Of a stretch of DNA of 64,000 nt, positions 1-11,826 are shown one piece after another. Origin of the DNA: Chytridium lagenaria (Eukaryota; Chytridiomycota; Chytridiomycetes; Chytridiales; Chytridiaceae); the NCBI GenBank assembly GCA_025449115.1, contig JAHLKC010000016.1, forward strand, positions 310,001-374,000, written 5' to 3'. A program made the position numbers and the translations under genes. The notes under the pieces were generated by a model that saw only the letters and a program-made list of their open reading frames with translations, had not been told where the DNA came from and did not search any database. Position 1 is the first letter of the stretch. Every line of letters starts with the position of its first letter.

Positions 1-1038
1 CCAATTCAATTTCCTTATTGCCGTTATGAGTCTTGGCCACGCAATTGATCAAGAACCCAGTAACGGTACGAAGCCTGTCCTCAACCTCAACATAACATGG
101 CAGCTCTACACGCTGGCCATGCACGTCGACAGCTGTGAATGTGGCGCTGACCTGGAAATAGTTACGCCGGTAACATGTCCAGTCATTGTCAGCAAGGAAA
201 AAGCCTCTATCGATCTTGGGATAGATCCGCAAAGTGTAACTGGAAATGAAGAAGATTGGGTTAGGTCAGTGTGCGACGGACGCCTCAACTCAAACCGCGA
301 AAAATCGGCGCAAAACACCAAAGGAGTCACACAATAAATGTAAAAAACCTACTTCCTTGTCCGGTCCAAACTCCACAGGGTTGACTTCTGGACAGTCTGT
401 TTGAACATGGGACCGTGTTCAGATATGCCTCGGCCGCGCCTTGTTGCGTTTGGCGTTGGCGGAGGCCGTGCCTGTGGGAGAATCCGGCCCTTGTGCGTAG
501 TCCCCACACTTTGGGCCTGCAAAGCTGGGTCTGATTCAGCACCTGCAGACTGTTGAGCGTGATGGGTACCCGCCGGATGGTAGGCATATGATTGAGCTTG
601 CACAGGATGATATTGGGGTTGGGTAGGATTGGAGTTGTGTTGGTTGGGATCACTAAGCAAGGAGTTAGATTTCGGCAATAAATACGTGAATATTACTATC
701 CGTGATATGTTGCTGTCGGCATGTAAGCAGGTGTGCTGCTAAAAGGAAGTTAGACTAGAGGTTTCTTTGTTACGTAAAATCATTTAAAAGGATTCAAAAA
801 AGCGAGAGTAAGTTAATACTCACTACTGAATCGGCCGAGATGGATCTTGGAAAGAATAAGACGGAATGTATGATTGCTGAACGGGCATGTGGACTTGAGG
901 TATGGGTATGGCTAATGGAACTCCTGGAAGGACTACGGTGTTTTGGCCGACGGCACTAGCGTCGCCACCTTCATCGCCGACCATTTGACCAGGAGCGGTG
1001 ACGACAACGCCACCCTGCTGGTCTGATTGCTGCTGCAT
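1..1038 (-). CDS. Ndt80/PhoG-type transcription factor, 3' end cut by window edge
   Basis: Four exons can be read on the minus strand: 1038-824, 738-697, 652-353 and 239-1, joined by GT-AG introns with an intact frame. The last exon encodes a clear start of the Ndt80/PhoG p53-like DNA-binding fold, including DRGFFLADNDWTCYRRNYF followed by a beta strand FQVSATF and an AVDVHGQRVEL stretch. The N-terminal ~190 residues are Gln/Pro/Ser-rich low complexity, as in fungal Ndt80, Vib-1 and PhoG relatives. Family members are nuclear activators of meiotic, nutrient-response or heterokaryon-incompatibility genes; which role applies here is unknown. The ATG at 1038 is the first in frame, but an upstream exon is possible because the frame stays open for about 30 codons before it. 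The C-terminal half of the domain lies outside the window. Confidence 0.88.
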
Positions 1039-2088
1039 GCTTGATGAATCAACAGCCGAAGGACCACGTATGAATCTTTTGTGGAATGCGCGTGTGGTTG
1101 GTCGCTTGGTTCTATTTCAATGAGCCTATCATTAGAAATTTTGAAGGAAATTTTGGGGGGGGATGGGGTCTTTGGTCTTGAAGGGGGGAATAGAGTCTAG
1201 TGGGTTGGTTGAGTGAGGGGGTTATAAAAAGTAGTGGCGGCATGAGTAGAGACGGAAAGGAATTTAAAGACGGCAGCGCGGGCGTGTGGCACGCAGCAGA
1301 AAAGGGTTTTAGAATGCCCTTGTAAAACGTCTTACGGTTTAAGTCAAGAATCAAGAAAGATGGGAGTACCACTGTGCTCCGTTACCTCAATCGCCATCCA
1401 CCACCAACCTGCGCATCGCTTAACTTGTTGTACACCTTTTTGACATCTGCAACAATCATCGTGCCTCCAACCTTTTCACGCTAAGCCTCTCCCCTCGTCA
1501 CGATGGAAGGAAGGGCACTCATCCATCCATCCATATCCCACAATAATACAATTCCATCACCGCCTCGACGGATCACAATCCCAATCAGGACATCGTTTCC
1601 AGCAAATAAGCCAACGACGAAGGCAAAACCACCTCTTGCCATCCAAAGGCGATGTAAGATCCCCAACCATACTATCCATGGGTCCCATTGCTTTCGGCAC
1701 CCTCACTTCTTTCCAAATTTCAACAATGTAGACAGAGTGGAGGATACAAGTGGAGGTTGAGAGGGAGGGAGGGGGGAGGGAGGAAGGGCGGTGAAGGAAG
1801 GAAGGACGGGTGTAGTGATTGATCCGGGCACTAAAACTGGGATCCAAAGGGGGCTCACCGGTTCTGAACTGGAATGGAGGGGCAGCAAGTAAGCTTCTCG
1901 TAACGTTACGCTGGTCGGTGGAACTCGAGAATAGTTGGGAATAATTTCGAATTTGAGACTTTTTTTTTCCCTCCCTCTTTTTTTCTCCTTTTTTTTCTTT
2001 TTTTGGTTTCTTTTCAAATTAATTTATTTTTGAAAAAAAAAAAAAGAGGGACACCCTGGAATATTTTCGTTTTATCCTCATTTCGTTA
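1039..2088. other. Intergenic region between the Ndt80-like start and the RBM25-like stop
   Basis: No gene is supported. The stretch has short polypurine runs near 1755-1800 (GGGAGGGA-like) and a long pyrimidine/T-rich tract followed by an A-run near 1965-2045. It probably holds the promoter of the Ndt80-like gene and the terminator of the RBM25-like gene. Open frames here are compositional. Confidence 0.6.
1965..2045. repeat. T-rich tract followed by A13 run
   Basis: Low-complexity stretch of T-runs interrupted by C, ending in a run of about 13 A. The T and A halves could pair. It lies just downstream of the RBM25-like stop codon, so it may belong to its 3' end. Confidence 0.6.
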
Positions 2089-4249
2089 TTACGCGATACC
2101 CATCGCTCTTGCCTCGCTTTCATAAATCACCATGCGCCATAGCTTAACTACAAGAATCTCGGCTTCTTCATCCAGCGCCTGTGTAAACACGAAAAAAATA
2201 TAGTAAGTACATCAACGTGTTGAAAGAAAGAAAGGGAAAAAGGAGTTTAAAAAAGATGCCGAACCTGTGCTAGCTCGTCAATAAGCTTCATGGCATTCAT
2301 CTGTTTCTTAATCGCCTGCGAAATGAAATCAATCATATCTCTATCCTCCTCTCCGAGCACTTCAGCGACCTTTTTTGCGATAAATGGCCGAAGCTTGGTA
2401 TCAATCAAGTTCTAAACAGAGTTAGGAGGAGATGCGCGAAACATCGTATACCTTATCAATATGCTGCCATTTAACTGGGAACGAGACAAGGGCATCTTTT
2501 TCGGTAGGAATAGATTTTACGAGGTTCTCAATGCCTTCTTCCGTTCCTCCATCGTCATAATACGGCCAACGACAAACCCAGAACCTGCCGCCGCAGACTG
2601 CATATCTTTTTCGTGTTGATGTCTCTCCTCATCTCGTTCTCGCGATATCGTGGCGGTTCTTTCCTGTTCTCTCCGACTCCGCTCTGCTTCTGCCCTGTCC
2701 ACATCGGGAACCAACCGCGCAAGCTCTTCCTGCTCTGCCGCACGGTCTTTATTGTCCATTTCCATTTCCCTTTGGAGATAAAGTTGGCGTCGGCTTACCC
2801 ATCGTGGTCTTTGGAAGTACTGGTCAGATTTGGGAAAAAATTACGTGGAAGGTTCAAGTACCTGTCAACGTAATAGTCTTCTTGGCCACGAGCTTTTTCA
2901 ATATCATCATCCCATTCCTCTAGACGTTTCATCATGCCTTCTTTATCACGTATGCGCTTTGCCTCGGCATCTGCTTGCTTGTTTTGGTATCCATGAAGTG
3001 CGCGTAAACGTTGAGATTCTCTCATTAAATAACGGTTCTCTCTCTAAAGAGAAAAGACATGACAGTGAATATATAAAGCGCACCTAGGGGGTGTGAAGAA
3101 AATATTTAATTATACCTCGGCAAAAGCCTGCGCATTTTCGCGCTCCCTTCGCTCCTGACGACGCTTCTCCTCCTCTTCATCCACCTCCTCTCTGCGGTCC
3201 ACTCTCCGTTCATCATGCATCCTCCGATCTCTATCCACATCCCTATCCTTATTCCTATCTCTATCGCGCTCCTCCTGTCGTCTCCTCTCCTCCAACCTTT
3301 CTTCACGTTCCCTCTTCTCCCTATCTTTTGCCGCAGACCGTTCCCTAAACAACGAAATCTCCTTTGCAACCTTTCCCTCTCCTCTGCCGGCATCTCCTCT
3401 GGCAAATCATCCAACGGATTCCCCGAAGGTGCCGCCGGCATAATCGAACTCAAAAACGATTCCGCGCTGACACTTTTCATCTCATTCAATACTTGGTTCA
3501 GCTCTTCTCTTGCCATGGCGTCGCCTCGCGCTACAACGTCGTCGCTGTTGGTTCTTGCTACAGCCGCCTTGTATTCCTCAATGTGACGACGAGCCACAGC
3601 GTCGACTTTAAGGTTGAGTTTTTTGGAGCATGGTCGGCGTCCGGGGAGGGAAGCTCGATACCTCCAGTATCAGTTCCTTCTCCACCGAGAATTCTGAGAG
3701 CTCGGAGAACAGATTCCGCGGAATCGTAGATACAGAAACCGAAGCCTTTTGGTCGTGCGTTGGAATCCGTTACTCTTTTCCATGTTCTCACAACTCCGCA
3801 TGTCTGGATGAATTAGTTAGTAAGGTTAAGAATGTTGTGACTCACTCTTAGTACTCTTTCCATCCAGTTATCGTATACACCCTCTGTAATGCTTCCAACA
3901 AAGACTGTTGTTAACTTGTCCATGGGTGACGGGAAGTATGTAGACGGTTGGACGGATGAAGAATGCATGGAGACGATGGGTGCAGAGTGAATGACCGGTG
4001 GGGCTATGGTGGAGAACTGTCCACCGGTGGGAAGCTGAGGAGGTGGGTTGAAGGTTGGCGGGGCTCCATATTGTGTTTTCGAGCCTGCGTTGACACTATC
4101 AGTCTATGATGGTAACAAAGCATACAAAAACCGCATCTGAAACACGACTACACTGCATCATCGACATTTACTGCGATAGTCTTTCGACGCATGGCGGTCG
4201 TTTCTTACATACCAGGAAAGGGTTGTCCGCCTGGAGGATAATGATTCAT
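2089..4249 (-). CDS. RBM25-like splicing factor (RRM + Arg/Glu-rich + PWI)
   Basis: Multi-exon gene. Exon 1 (4249-4213) and exon 2 (4084-3846) give a Pro-rich N-terminus and the RRM RNP2-like strand TTVFVGSITEGVY. Exon 3 from 3803 completes the RRM with RNP1-like KGFGFCIYDSAESVLRALR. A long basic-acidic alternating region (ERDRDRNKDRDVDRDRR type) follows. The last exons encode a PWI domain: LVKSIPTEKDALVSFPVKW, LRPFIAKKVAEVLGEED and ALDEEAEILVVKLWRMVIYE. RRM, RE/RD repeats and a C-terminal PWI in this order define RBM25/Snu71-like U1-associated alternative splicing factors. The frame breaks by one base near 3624 (A-run), 3374 and 2534. Each is repaired by one extra base in a short homopolymer, so sequencing error is more likely than gene loss. 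Notably, a U1 snRNA gene lies 17 kb away. Confidence 0.9.
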
Positions 4250-4314
4250 TGCTTGAGGATGGTGATGCTTTCAATTTTTCAATGTATAATAATGACTATG
4301 ACTTTATTCAATAT

Positions 4315-5538
4315 CTACATCTTCGCGTACGCGGTGGTTCCCAAAGTCTGTCCACCATCAATGGGAATGACGGCGCCAGTGATGTGCGAAGCAGCACGGG
4401 AGCAAAGGAAAAGGGCAAGACCGGCCATGTCTTCGGTCGTTCCTATCCGGCCTATCATGTAGATATAAGTTTCAGAGAATAGCGAGGCTTTCTTACCAGT
4501 GGGTTGGGAGGCCAAAAGGGATCCTTGGCGTTGTCAAGGCCAAACCTAATGAAAAAAAATGGTGAGTTTACGGCAAGTCCGGATAAAGATATTCGTACTT
4601 GGTCATTTTTGAGGGGAAGACACCGGGAGCGATGGCGTTGACGGTGACACGCTTCCCAGCAAGAGTGTTTGCCAAAAGCCTCGTCAAATGGTTAACGGCG
4701 GCCTTTGAGGCATTGTCTAAACAGTAATACTTAATAAGGATATGGTAAAGGAGGGTTTAAGAGGGTGGCTTACACGACCAGGTTCCCATTCCAGCGCAGC
4801 GAGGTCCATCTCGGCAATGGCGCTGGTTCCAGCGACAGAGCTGATATTGACCACACGTCCAGGGTCAATGTTAGTGGCGTCCTTCTGGAGTGCCGGGAGC
4901 AAACTAGTAAAGCATGTCAGCACTCTCAACCGTGAGGTAGAGGTAAGAGGATTACGTACGCAGTGGTAAGGAAGAACAAGCTCTTGACGTTAAGGGCAAA
5001 AAGACGGTCCCATCCATCTTTTTCGTTGTAGTCAGTCAAGTGTCCACCCCACGACATGCCAGAGCTGCATTAACACGCATGTCAACCACCCATTCCAAAA
5101 CTTGGCTTTCCAAAAGACATTCAAGCACTCACTTGTTAACAAGGATATGAATCTTGGGCTCCTTTTCCATAATCTTGGTCGCGAGCGCATCCGCCTCAGC
5201 CTTTGTCGTCAAATCCGCTTGCAAGGCAATACACATTCCAGGTCCCATCTTGTTCAGCTCATCTGCTGCATCCTGAACATTTTTAAGTTTCCTTGAAGCA
5301 ATGTACACTAAAAAGTCATCAGTACATGCACCGCTTCCACATCGTGTCATGTTAACTTGTTACCTTTGGCACCGTTCTGGATGAGAGCAGCAGCGATCAC
5401 TTTTTTTAAGAGATGTTAGTACTGGGTTTGCGAAGTGCGTAATTCATTACTTTTGCCTATACCGGAGCCACCACCGGTGACGACGGCCACCTTGTTCTTG
5501 ACGGAGAACAGCGAGTCGAGCTTGAGGTTGAGAGACAT
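4315..5538 (-). CDS. Short-chain dehydrogenase/reductase (RhlG/FabG-like)
   Basis: The seven or so exons encode a classical SDR of about 300 residues. Visible motifs are the NAD(P) site VAVVTGGGSGIGK near residue 20, the strand VNNSGMSWGG (NAG-type motif), NISSVAG with the catalytic Ser, and YNASKAAVNH with the catalytic Tyr and Lys. The C-terminus has APGVFPSKMTKFGL and GAVIPIDGGQTLG. The sequence resembles fungal 3-oxoacyl reductase/RhlG-like SDRs; the substrate cannot be told. The N-terminus lacks a signal peptide and the C-terminus (AYAKM) is not a peroxisomal signal, so it is probably cytosolic. Two single-base losses break the frame, near 4790 (GCC in AAAG) and 4518 (CCCC in the DPLLASQ segment). 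Both are restored by one base. Confidence 0.88.
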
Positions 5539-5706
5539 GACTTTTTATGATTTTAGCCGTTATGTTTTGTAGTGAGACAAGGCAAATGGAGATTTGCCGA
5601 CTGGTGTTTATATTGAACTTCAAGCGACACGCATAATAAGAAACCAGATCCATTTTTCTTCAAAAGAACAACATCGTTATAAGAGTGGAGATAAAAATGA
5701 TTACAA

Positions 5707-7633
5707 TTAAAACGAAGATAGAATGGAGTTCTCGTCATCTTGAATGGACGTGTTCTCTGTGATCCATGGGTGTTGGCGAACAAGGTCCAAGCAAAGACGC
5801 TTTTCAGGGTCATATTGAAGGAGCTAAAAGTGAATATGTATCAGAACCAACGTCTACATAATATAATGTCGTTAATTAACTCACTTTCTTAATAAGGTCC
5901 TTGGCCCCATTTGACACATAATCCGGGATTTTAAGATCAACCTTTGCAATACGCCTATAGGTTGCCTTGTAGCTAGTGTGGTCCTCAAAAGGAGGAACTC
6001 CCACCAAGAACTCGTAACAAAGAATACCAAGGGACCAAAGATCAACGGCGTCATTGTGATCCTTGCCTTCTACCATCTCCGGTGGTAGATAGTCAAGAGT
6101 CCCGCAAAGAGTCTGTCGTCTGCGAAATGTATTGTTATTGACACTGCGATATTTTGTGAATGCATTACCTTGTATTAGTGTGAACACTCCATCCAAAATC
6201 CGCAATCTTCAGCTCACCGTCAAGGCCAACGAGAAGATTTTCTATTTTCTGAGTCAGCTGATAATTAATGATGATATGATCTACCTGGCTTGATATCTCT
6301 GTGAATAACGTGCTTCTTATGCAAATATGAAAGTGCGTCGGCCATCTGTAAGATATACTAAATTTGAGTCAGAACCTAAACTAAAACTTGAAGTCCAACA
6401 ATTGCCGCCTTCTGTTCCGAAAACCTCTGACTCTTCCTCAAATGCTTATACAACTCGCCCTGCGCCGCATATTCCAATATCAAATAAACTCTCTTTGCAT
6501 CATAAAAGTATCCATAAAGTCTCAAAATGTTTTTATGCCTTCGTAATAGTTAATAACGATTAGAATGTAAAAGGCTTACCTTAAATGTGATTGGATCTCA
6601 ATTTCTCTTCTAAGCTGCTTCTCCACCTTGGACTCGATTAACTCTGCTTTGAACAGAATTTTGAGAGCGACAACGTATCCAGATTTCTTCTCCCTCGCTA
6701 GATAAACTCGTCCGAATTTCCCTTTGCCTAATGCACGACCAACATCAAAGTCCTGCAAAGACCAGCGCTTTTCTCCGGTCTCGGTGGATTCCGAATCATG
6801 AGAAGAGGGTGACCCATATGAAGTCGACGAAGCAGAGGAATGTAAAGTTTTTGAATTGCTTCATACACATTTTAGTTCGTTGAAATAGCAGATACGAAAC
6901 CTTGATTTTGCTGGAACCTCGTATCCGCTCTTGTATCCTTTGTTCAGTTTGGTGTTGATGCTGGTTGGAGATCCAGGGACAACTTGGGAATCCTCCTTGT
7001 GTGCAGTGGAAGTCACCTTGAAAGATCCCTACAGACGGATTAGAACAATACAAGCTAAATCCTATCATGAAGTGTTACCGAGAGTTCATCTGGTCCACCC
7101 TTTGAGTAAGTTGAATTTTTCAAAATGCCTTGTCGGGCAGCCCCTGATATTGTTGATAAGCTTCCAGGAGGAGATACATGAGATGCGGTCTTTGATGTAG
7201 CTGGCCTAGAGACCCCAGAGGCTGCTGCTGCTGGTTTCTTCGCCAATGAAGCAGAAGTGGCGGTATGTCCCGCTGGTTTCACCATCGGGATCTTTCCAGC
7301 TTGCGGAATAGCCGAGATACCCGTATTCGAGTTTGATGATGATGTTAACGCAGGTTTTGTACTCCTTGGAGCTTGCTGTGGCCTTGCATTGCCATAGTTT
7401 GATTGATATGGGTTCGTGGCGAGTGCACTTTGTCGAAGGATTCCGGGCCGCGTTGATGAAGGACCAGTGTTTTCCTTTTCTCGGATGGACATGGAGCGCA
7501 ATCCTGTCTCAAGGGATCGGAGACTGGCGGTTCCTGTCTTAGGTTGAGGAGCAGCTGTGTGCGAGTTGTATCCTCCGGACATGATTGTCTCAGCAGAATT
7601 TTTGTTCGAAGGAGCTTCAATCGTAAACAGCAT
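5707..7633 (-). CDS. Aurora protein kinase
   Basis: About 510 residues over seven exons, all in frame. An N-terminal ~230-residue Ser/Thr/Pro-rich tail precedes the kinase domain. The domain has the Gly-rich loop [20 protein letters not shown] (catalytic Lys), HRDIKPENLL, DFGWS and the Aurora signature activation loop [16 protein letters not shown], with the phosphorylatable Thr. [16 protein letters not shown] and a C-terminal HPWI complete the fold. DFGWS plus [13 protein letters not shown] places it in Aurora/Ipl1/Ark1, the mitotic chromosome passenger kinase acting with INCENP and survivin on kinetochores and spindle. The first in-frame ATG is 7633; the next is 7582 (MSGGYNSH), and either could be used. 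One donor (after AAI, GTTGGA) is a weak GT site. Confidence 0.94.
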
Positions 7634-8174
7634 TGCGATGTTCACATAATACTCTGTAGGGATCCCGCGACTTCAGCTGCAACGATGTGTCGAAAGTAAG
7701 AGTAAACGGTTGTCTCTCTAAAGTAGAAGGGGAGCTTTTCCTCGCGGATGTCTTGGAGCCGTCTTTTCAGTTTCAAAACATGCACAATATGTACTTTATT
7801 ATCGGCAGCTAACTAAATTTTTGATTGCAACTGTAAGAACCTAAGCGCATGGCTTTCAAGAAATGTTTAACAGTTAATCTGAGCTTCCTAAACGTGGTCC
7901 ACGCTCTCTTATGTGATATGCACGATATCTATCATATTTCACATGTAATAATCCGCAGGTGTTCCCTTTGTTCAAATCAGACAATGTCTCCAATGATTTT
8001 GAGGGTGACCTCTGCGCAGAAGCCTTCCAGCTAGTTACCTAGCCTCGGTCTTCCTTTTGGTCCGTTTAAGTCCTGCAACCATCACTTAGTGTAAAGTCTC
8101 CCAGATTGTCCAAGAACCGTGTCACACGAGGTAGGAATCGACAACCTCTTGCCTTCTGCATCATCATCATCGAA
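7634..8174. promoter_or_regulatory. Divergent intergenic region between Aurora kinase and ING genes
   Basis: About 540 bases separate two divergently oriented genes, so it must carry both promoters. No TATA box or defined factor site stands out. No coding signal is supported. Confidence 0.5.
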
Positions 8175-9904
8175 ATGGCGGCAACTTCAGCATTCGTTTA
8201 CCTCGAGGTGAGATAGCCACCAATGGTCATCGTCTTGCCGTGAGGATATAGAGTCGCATGAAGACACTGGGCCTGGAGCTAATCCATTTTCCTATGTTTA
8301 TACTTTGGAATAGGATTACCTTGACAGTACGTCCAACAATGCCTGGCATTGATTCTTTGACTGACATTCTAACAGCTGTGGAATCATTACCCGCGGAGTT
8401 GATGAGGAACTTTTCCTTGGTTTGTATCTATCGGGTCCACTTTATTATATAATACTAACATTCAATAAACAAAGCTGAGGGAATTGGATTCGAAAGCTCA
8501 AGGTTTGTGAGAGAGCTTTGTAGTTTGGTCTAATTGCATGTTATCAAAGACCTTACCCAGGTGATAGAAACAGAGACACATGGATTTATGGATTCCGCGG
8601 AGACCTTAACGCCAGAAAAAAAGCGAGAGATGATTCTCCATCTTACCCGTACCTTAAGAGAGTATAGAAAGCACGGTGAAGAAAAAGTCGGACTAGCAAT
8701 TCAGGCATATGATTTGGTACAAGAATTGGAATGATACTGAATATTCTGATCAGAATTTAGGTGGACAGGCATATTCGTAGACTGGATGAGGATCTCGCGA
8801 AATATGATGAGGAGCAAATGACTGGTCCAAAAATTGCGAGTTCAGCTGCACAACGGGAAGAGTCTCGGGCGTTACGGGCTGCTGAGAAAAATGCAGCCGC
8901 TAATGGTAACTCTCTCACCAATTCAGCGGGTGCGGCAATGTCAAAGCTTAACGACAATAGACGCGGTTCGAGCTTTACACTTTCCCACATAAACTGAACT
9001 TTTGCCATTATAGACTCTAACAAAAGTTCAACGCCAGTGGATACACCAAGCAAAAGTAAGATACATTTACGTGAATAAATTCTTACAGATGGTTTGTAGA
9101 GCGAAAAACAAAAGATCGTCAGAGCGAGAAGCCTGCACCTCCCGAACCCGTCAAAGATATAACTCCTCGAAAAGACAAGAACGGAAAAAGTGCAACTGTA
9201 CCTGCATCAAAGAATCCATCTAACCAAAAGAAAGGTGATAAGAATCGGAAAGGGTAAGCGATGTCGCGTTTAATAATATTTTGAATGCATTTTCAGAGGT
9301 GAAGCAGCAAAAGTCGCGTCAACTTCTCAGCAGAAGCTGTCATCATCTCAGGATCTCCCTATCGACCCGAATGAGCCCAAGTATTGCGTCTGTCAGCAAG
9401 TATCGTTTGGAGAGATGGTTGGTAAGTATTAAAGCAGCTTGCCATCATTCTTTTTTAACATGACTCCACTACATCTCTGACGTATTATAGGCGTAAGTAA
9501 ACAAATAATTCCCTATATGTTGCTAAAAATTACATTATAACCTTTCATACTCAATATTTTTCATTGCAATAGTGCGACAACGAAAATGTAAGAGACTTTC
9601 ATGTTTCTCTTCTCTCCTATATATATGTCAGCATATCCACTAACGGACTATTTAGTGCGAGTTTGAGTGGTTCCATTATTCTTGCGTGGGCCTTACGGCT
9701 CCTCCAAAAGGCTCCTGGTATTGCCCAAATTGTGAAAAGCAATTCAAAAAGAAGGTTAGACTTAGTAACGTAATTTTATTAACGTCGTTTGGTACAGAAA
9801 TAATGTCCGAGTATCGCGGAAGATTCTCAATTATATCCTGGACGTTCTATTTTCAGCAATGCGTTGGGTGGTGGAAAGCTTGTGCACACGGGGAATGCTG
9901 TTAA
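8175..9904 (+). CDS. ING-family chromatin protein (N-terminal ING helices + PHD finger)
   Basis: Thirteen exons: 8175-8207, 8314-8326, 8376-8419, 8475-8502, 8550-8716, 8761-8905, 9014-9055, 9100-9253, 9297-9421, 9491-9492, 9573-9587, 9656-9754 and 9857-9904. The frame is intact throughout. The N-terminus reads [20 protein letters not shown] and [14 protein letters not shown], the ING coiled-coil domain. A Lys-rich linker follows, then a PHD finger with [32 protein letters not shown] and SWYCPNC (C4HC3 ligands present). ING proteins read H3K4me3 as subunits of histone acetyltransferase or deacetylase complexes (Yng1, Yng2, Pho23). Which complex cannot be told. Several exons are extremely short (13, 2 and 15 nt). 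The last intron is uncertain because read-through ends at the same stop. Confidence 0.92.
8314..8326 (+). other. 13-nt microexon in the ING gene
   Basis: Flanked by an AATAG acceptor and a GTACGT donor. It restores the conserved ING N-terminus YLEDYLD across three exons. Confidence 0.75.
9491..9492 (+). other. Candidate 2-nt microexon in the ING gene
   Basis: The dinucleotide GC is preceded by TATTATAG and followed by GTAAGT. The exon before ends in a single G of a glycine codon and the exon after begins with TGC. Adding exactly GC gives Gly-Cys, the expected PHD sequence VGCDN; skipping it shifts the frame. Confidence 0.65.
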
Positions 9905-10234
9905 CTAATTAATATTGTGTAAAATGAGTGCGTTTAAAATGTTTGAAAAAGATATCCGATTGCATTTATACTCCTGTAAACTGCGTTCACCCGCAGAATT
10001 CCGCTCATTCCAAGTACTCATCCTTCCATCTTGTCGTGATAACTTCTGCTCCGCCCTTAAATTATGAAGACATTCATCAGACTATTTGACGACTTTTGAC
10101 AATTCACAGTCCGAATAAGGACAAACGCTCCTTTGCCTCCAACTTTCAGCCCCCGGTCTTCCGCTGTCCATCCAGCTCACAACTCGCAAGAGCATAAATC
10201 TTACGTTCGCTTATCACTGCTCACCATAGGAACT
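9905..10234. other. Intergenic, promoter of arrestin-like gene
   Basis: No gene signal is seen. The frame stays open upstream of 10235 but only through non-ATG codons. Confidence 0.5.
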
Positions 10235-11766
10235 ATGGTCAAAACAGTAGCCATCGTTCACCACGACAGTGAAAGAAACTGTAGGCGCGATGCCGCGGTG
10301 GCAAAGGCCCGCATGACGCCTCAGCCGTTTTCTGACACTTCATCAGGCGCGAGTGATCATTCACAGCGAGACTCTGCATTTGAATCATCACCTCGTTTAT
10401 TACCTAAAGCACACGCCATCAAAGTCATTTCGATCAATGATCATCAAAAACATCAACATCAAATCCGTCGCCGGCTTCCAAACATGCCTTCCTTTAATCT
10501 CATGAAGTCCCGACCCATACGTTACGGAGGTTCAAACCAAAACTCACCAGAAGCCATCTTTCAGGAAGATACCTCTCGCTCTAATCTTGCCTCCCACGAG
10601 GATTGTTTAGAGCAGCAGCCACAGATTCAACTCAGACTTGATCTTAACTCCGACACCATCCTCATCCAATGCTCACAGCCATGTTCATGCCAGTCAACGA
10701 CTCCAACGACATCTCAAAGTACAGAAACCACCAGCTTACGCGGGCACGTCACCATCAGCAGCGATCTTCTTGCCTTAATCTCAGAACCCATCGTATCTGT
10801 CACATTCCGTGGTCTTGAGGAAATCAATGTAACCTCTAGATCAGACGCACTACCTCATTCATCAGAAGTATTCAAACATACCACCAACCTAAAGCTTCGT
10901 GCATCTTCTAGAGATGTTCCAGAGCTTACATACCCTTTCGAGATACGCGTTCCGACGTGGTTGCCGCCTTCGGCTGTGTCTACGTCATGGGCGATTTCAT
11001 ACTCTATGACTGCAGAGATACGGTCGCCGAAGAGAACTCGCGGCTTTGTGGATTCTAGGAAAGTTCACCTGAAGCGTCTCCATGAATATCAAGTTTTGAC
11101 GTCCAGCCGCTTTGATGGGCAAACAGAAGACGGTTCCTTCGCCGTCAGCCTCAATGTTCAGAAGGAAGTCACTCTGTCTACAGCTCAGACTCCCCTGTAC
11201 GTAGAGCTTGGCATCGAACGTAATCATCCTGTGTCTGGTTCAATCCGCGTTGTTCGTGTTGGACTCTATGAAGCGCGACGTTATTGGTGTGTTTTTCATT
11301 TTCTGCGGCAACTTCACTTCTGCTATCAGCTAATGTAGAATGTGCTACTCACTATTCTGCTCGTAGCTTTCAAGCAAAGACGACTACCGGTTCTCTGCGT
11401 CGTGAGACAGAGATCGAAATGGTGCCAGTTACAGATACTATAAAAGTCAAACTATCACCGGAGGGCCATGCTTCCTTGAGAATTCCTCTTCCCTCTCCTC
11501 TGGAGATACTCCCATCTTTCAAGAGCAAGAACATCCACGTTTATCACGTCCTGGGAGTCACCGTTTCCTACAACGCGTTATACCCCTCATCTTCACCCAC
11601 CTCATTAGCTTCATCTTCAGATGACTCTGAAACCGAAAAAAGCGACACTTCATCCTTTTGGAAAGGTATACGCTCTTTCGTCGGTCCCAAATGGGTGGTC
11701 AAGGATTCTGGATTCGCCTGTTCTGTCAGACTTCTGCTTGACACGACAAATCCGCAGTTTGAATAA
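10235..11766 (+). CDS. Arrestin-like (alpha-arrestin family) protein
   Basis: The first exon runs from the ATG at 10235 to about 11288 and the second ends at the stop at 11766, giving about 495 residues. A Ser/Gln-rich N-terminus is followed by an arrestin_N-like beta sandwich: LRLDLNSDTILI, LRGHVTIS, VSVTFRGLEEI, LTYPFEIRVPTWLPPS and SWAISYSMTAEI. An arrestin_C-like half follows with LYVELGIERNHPVSGSIRVVRVGLYE. The tail has a Ser/Asp-rich loop. Alpha-arrestins act as adaptors that bring Rsp5/NEDD4 ubiquitin ligases to membrane transporters. I see no clear PPxY motif, so adaptor function is only inferred. The internal intron has two possible donor/acceptor pairs near 11289-11334 or 11289-11369. 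Confidence 0.7.
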
Positions 11767-11826
11767 AAAAAGTAGAAATAAAATATCCATTTGAAGGTTG
11801 GAGACTCCATTATACCCAATGCAGCA

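Noticed and set aside
26..337. 103-codon plus-strand frame at the window start
   Set aside because: It is antisense to the Ndt80 domain exon, whose spliced protein matches a known family.
8327..8375. Frame break in the ING gene after TACGTCC
   Set aside because: Using a 13-nt exon with a GTACGT donor restores the conserved N-terminus without any indel.
10133..10234. Upstream extension of the arrestin-like protein
   Set aside because: It opens at TTG, not ATG; the first ATG is at 10235.
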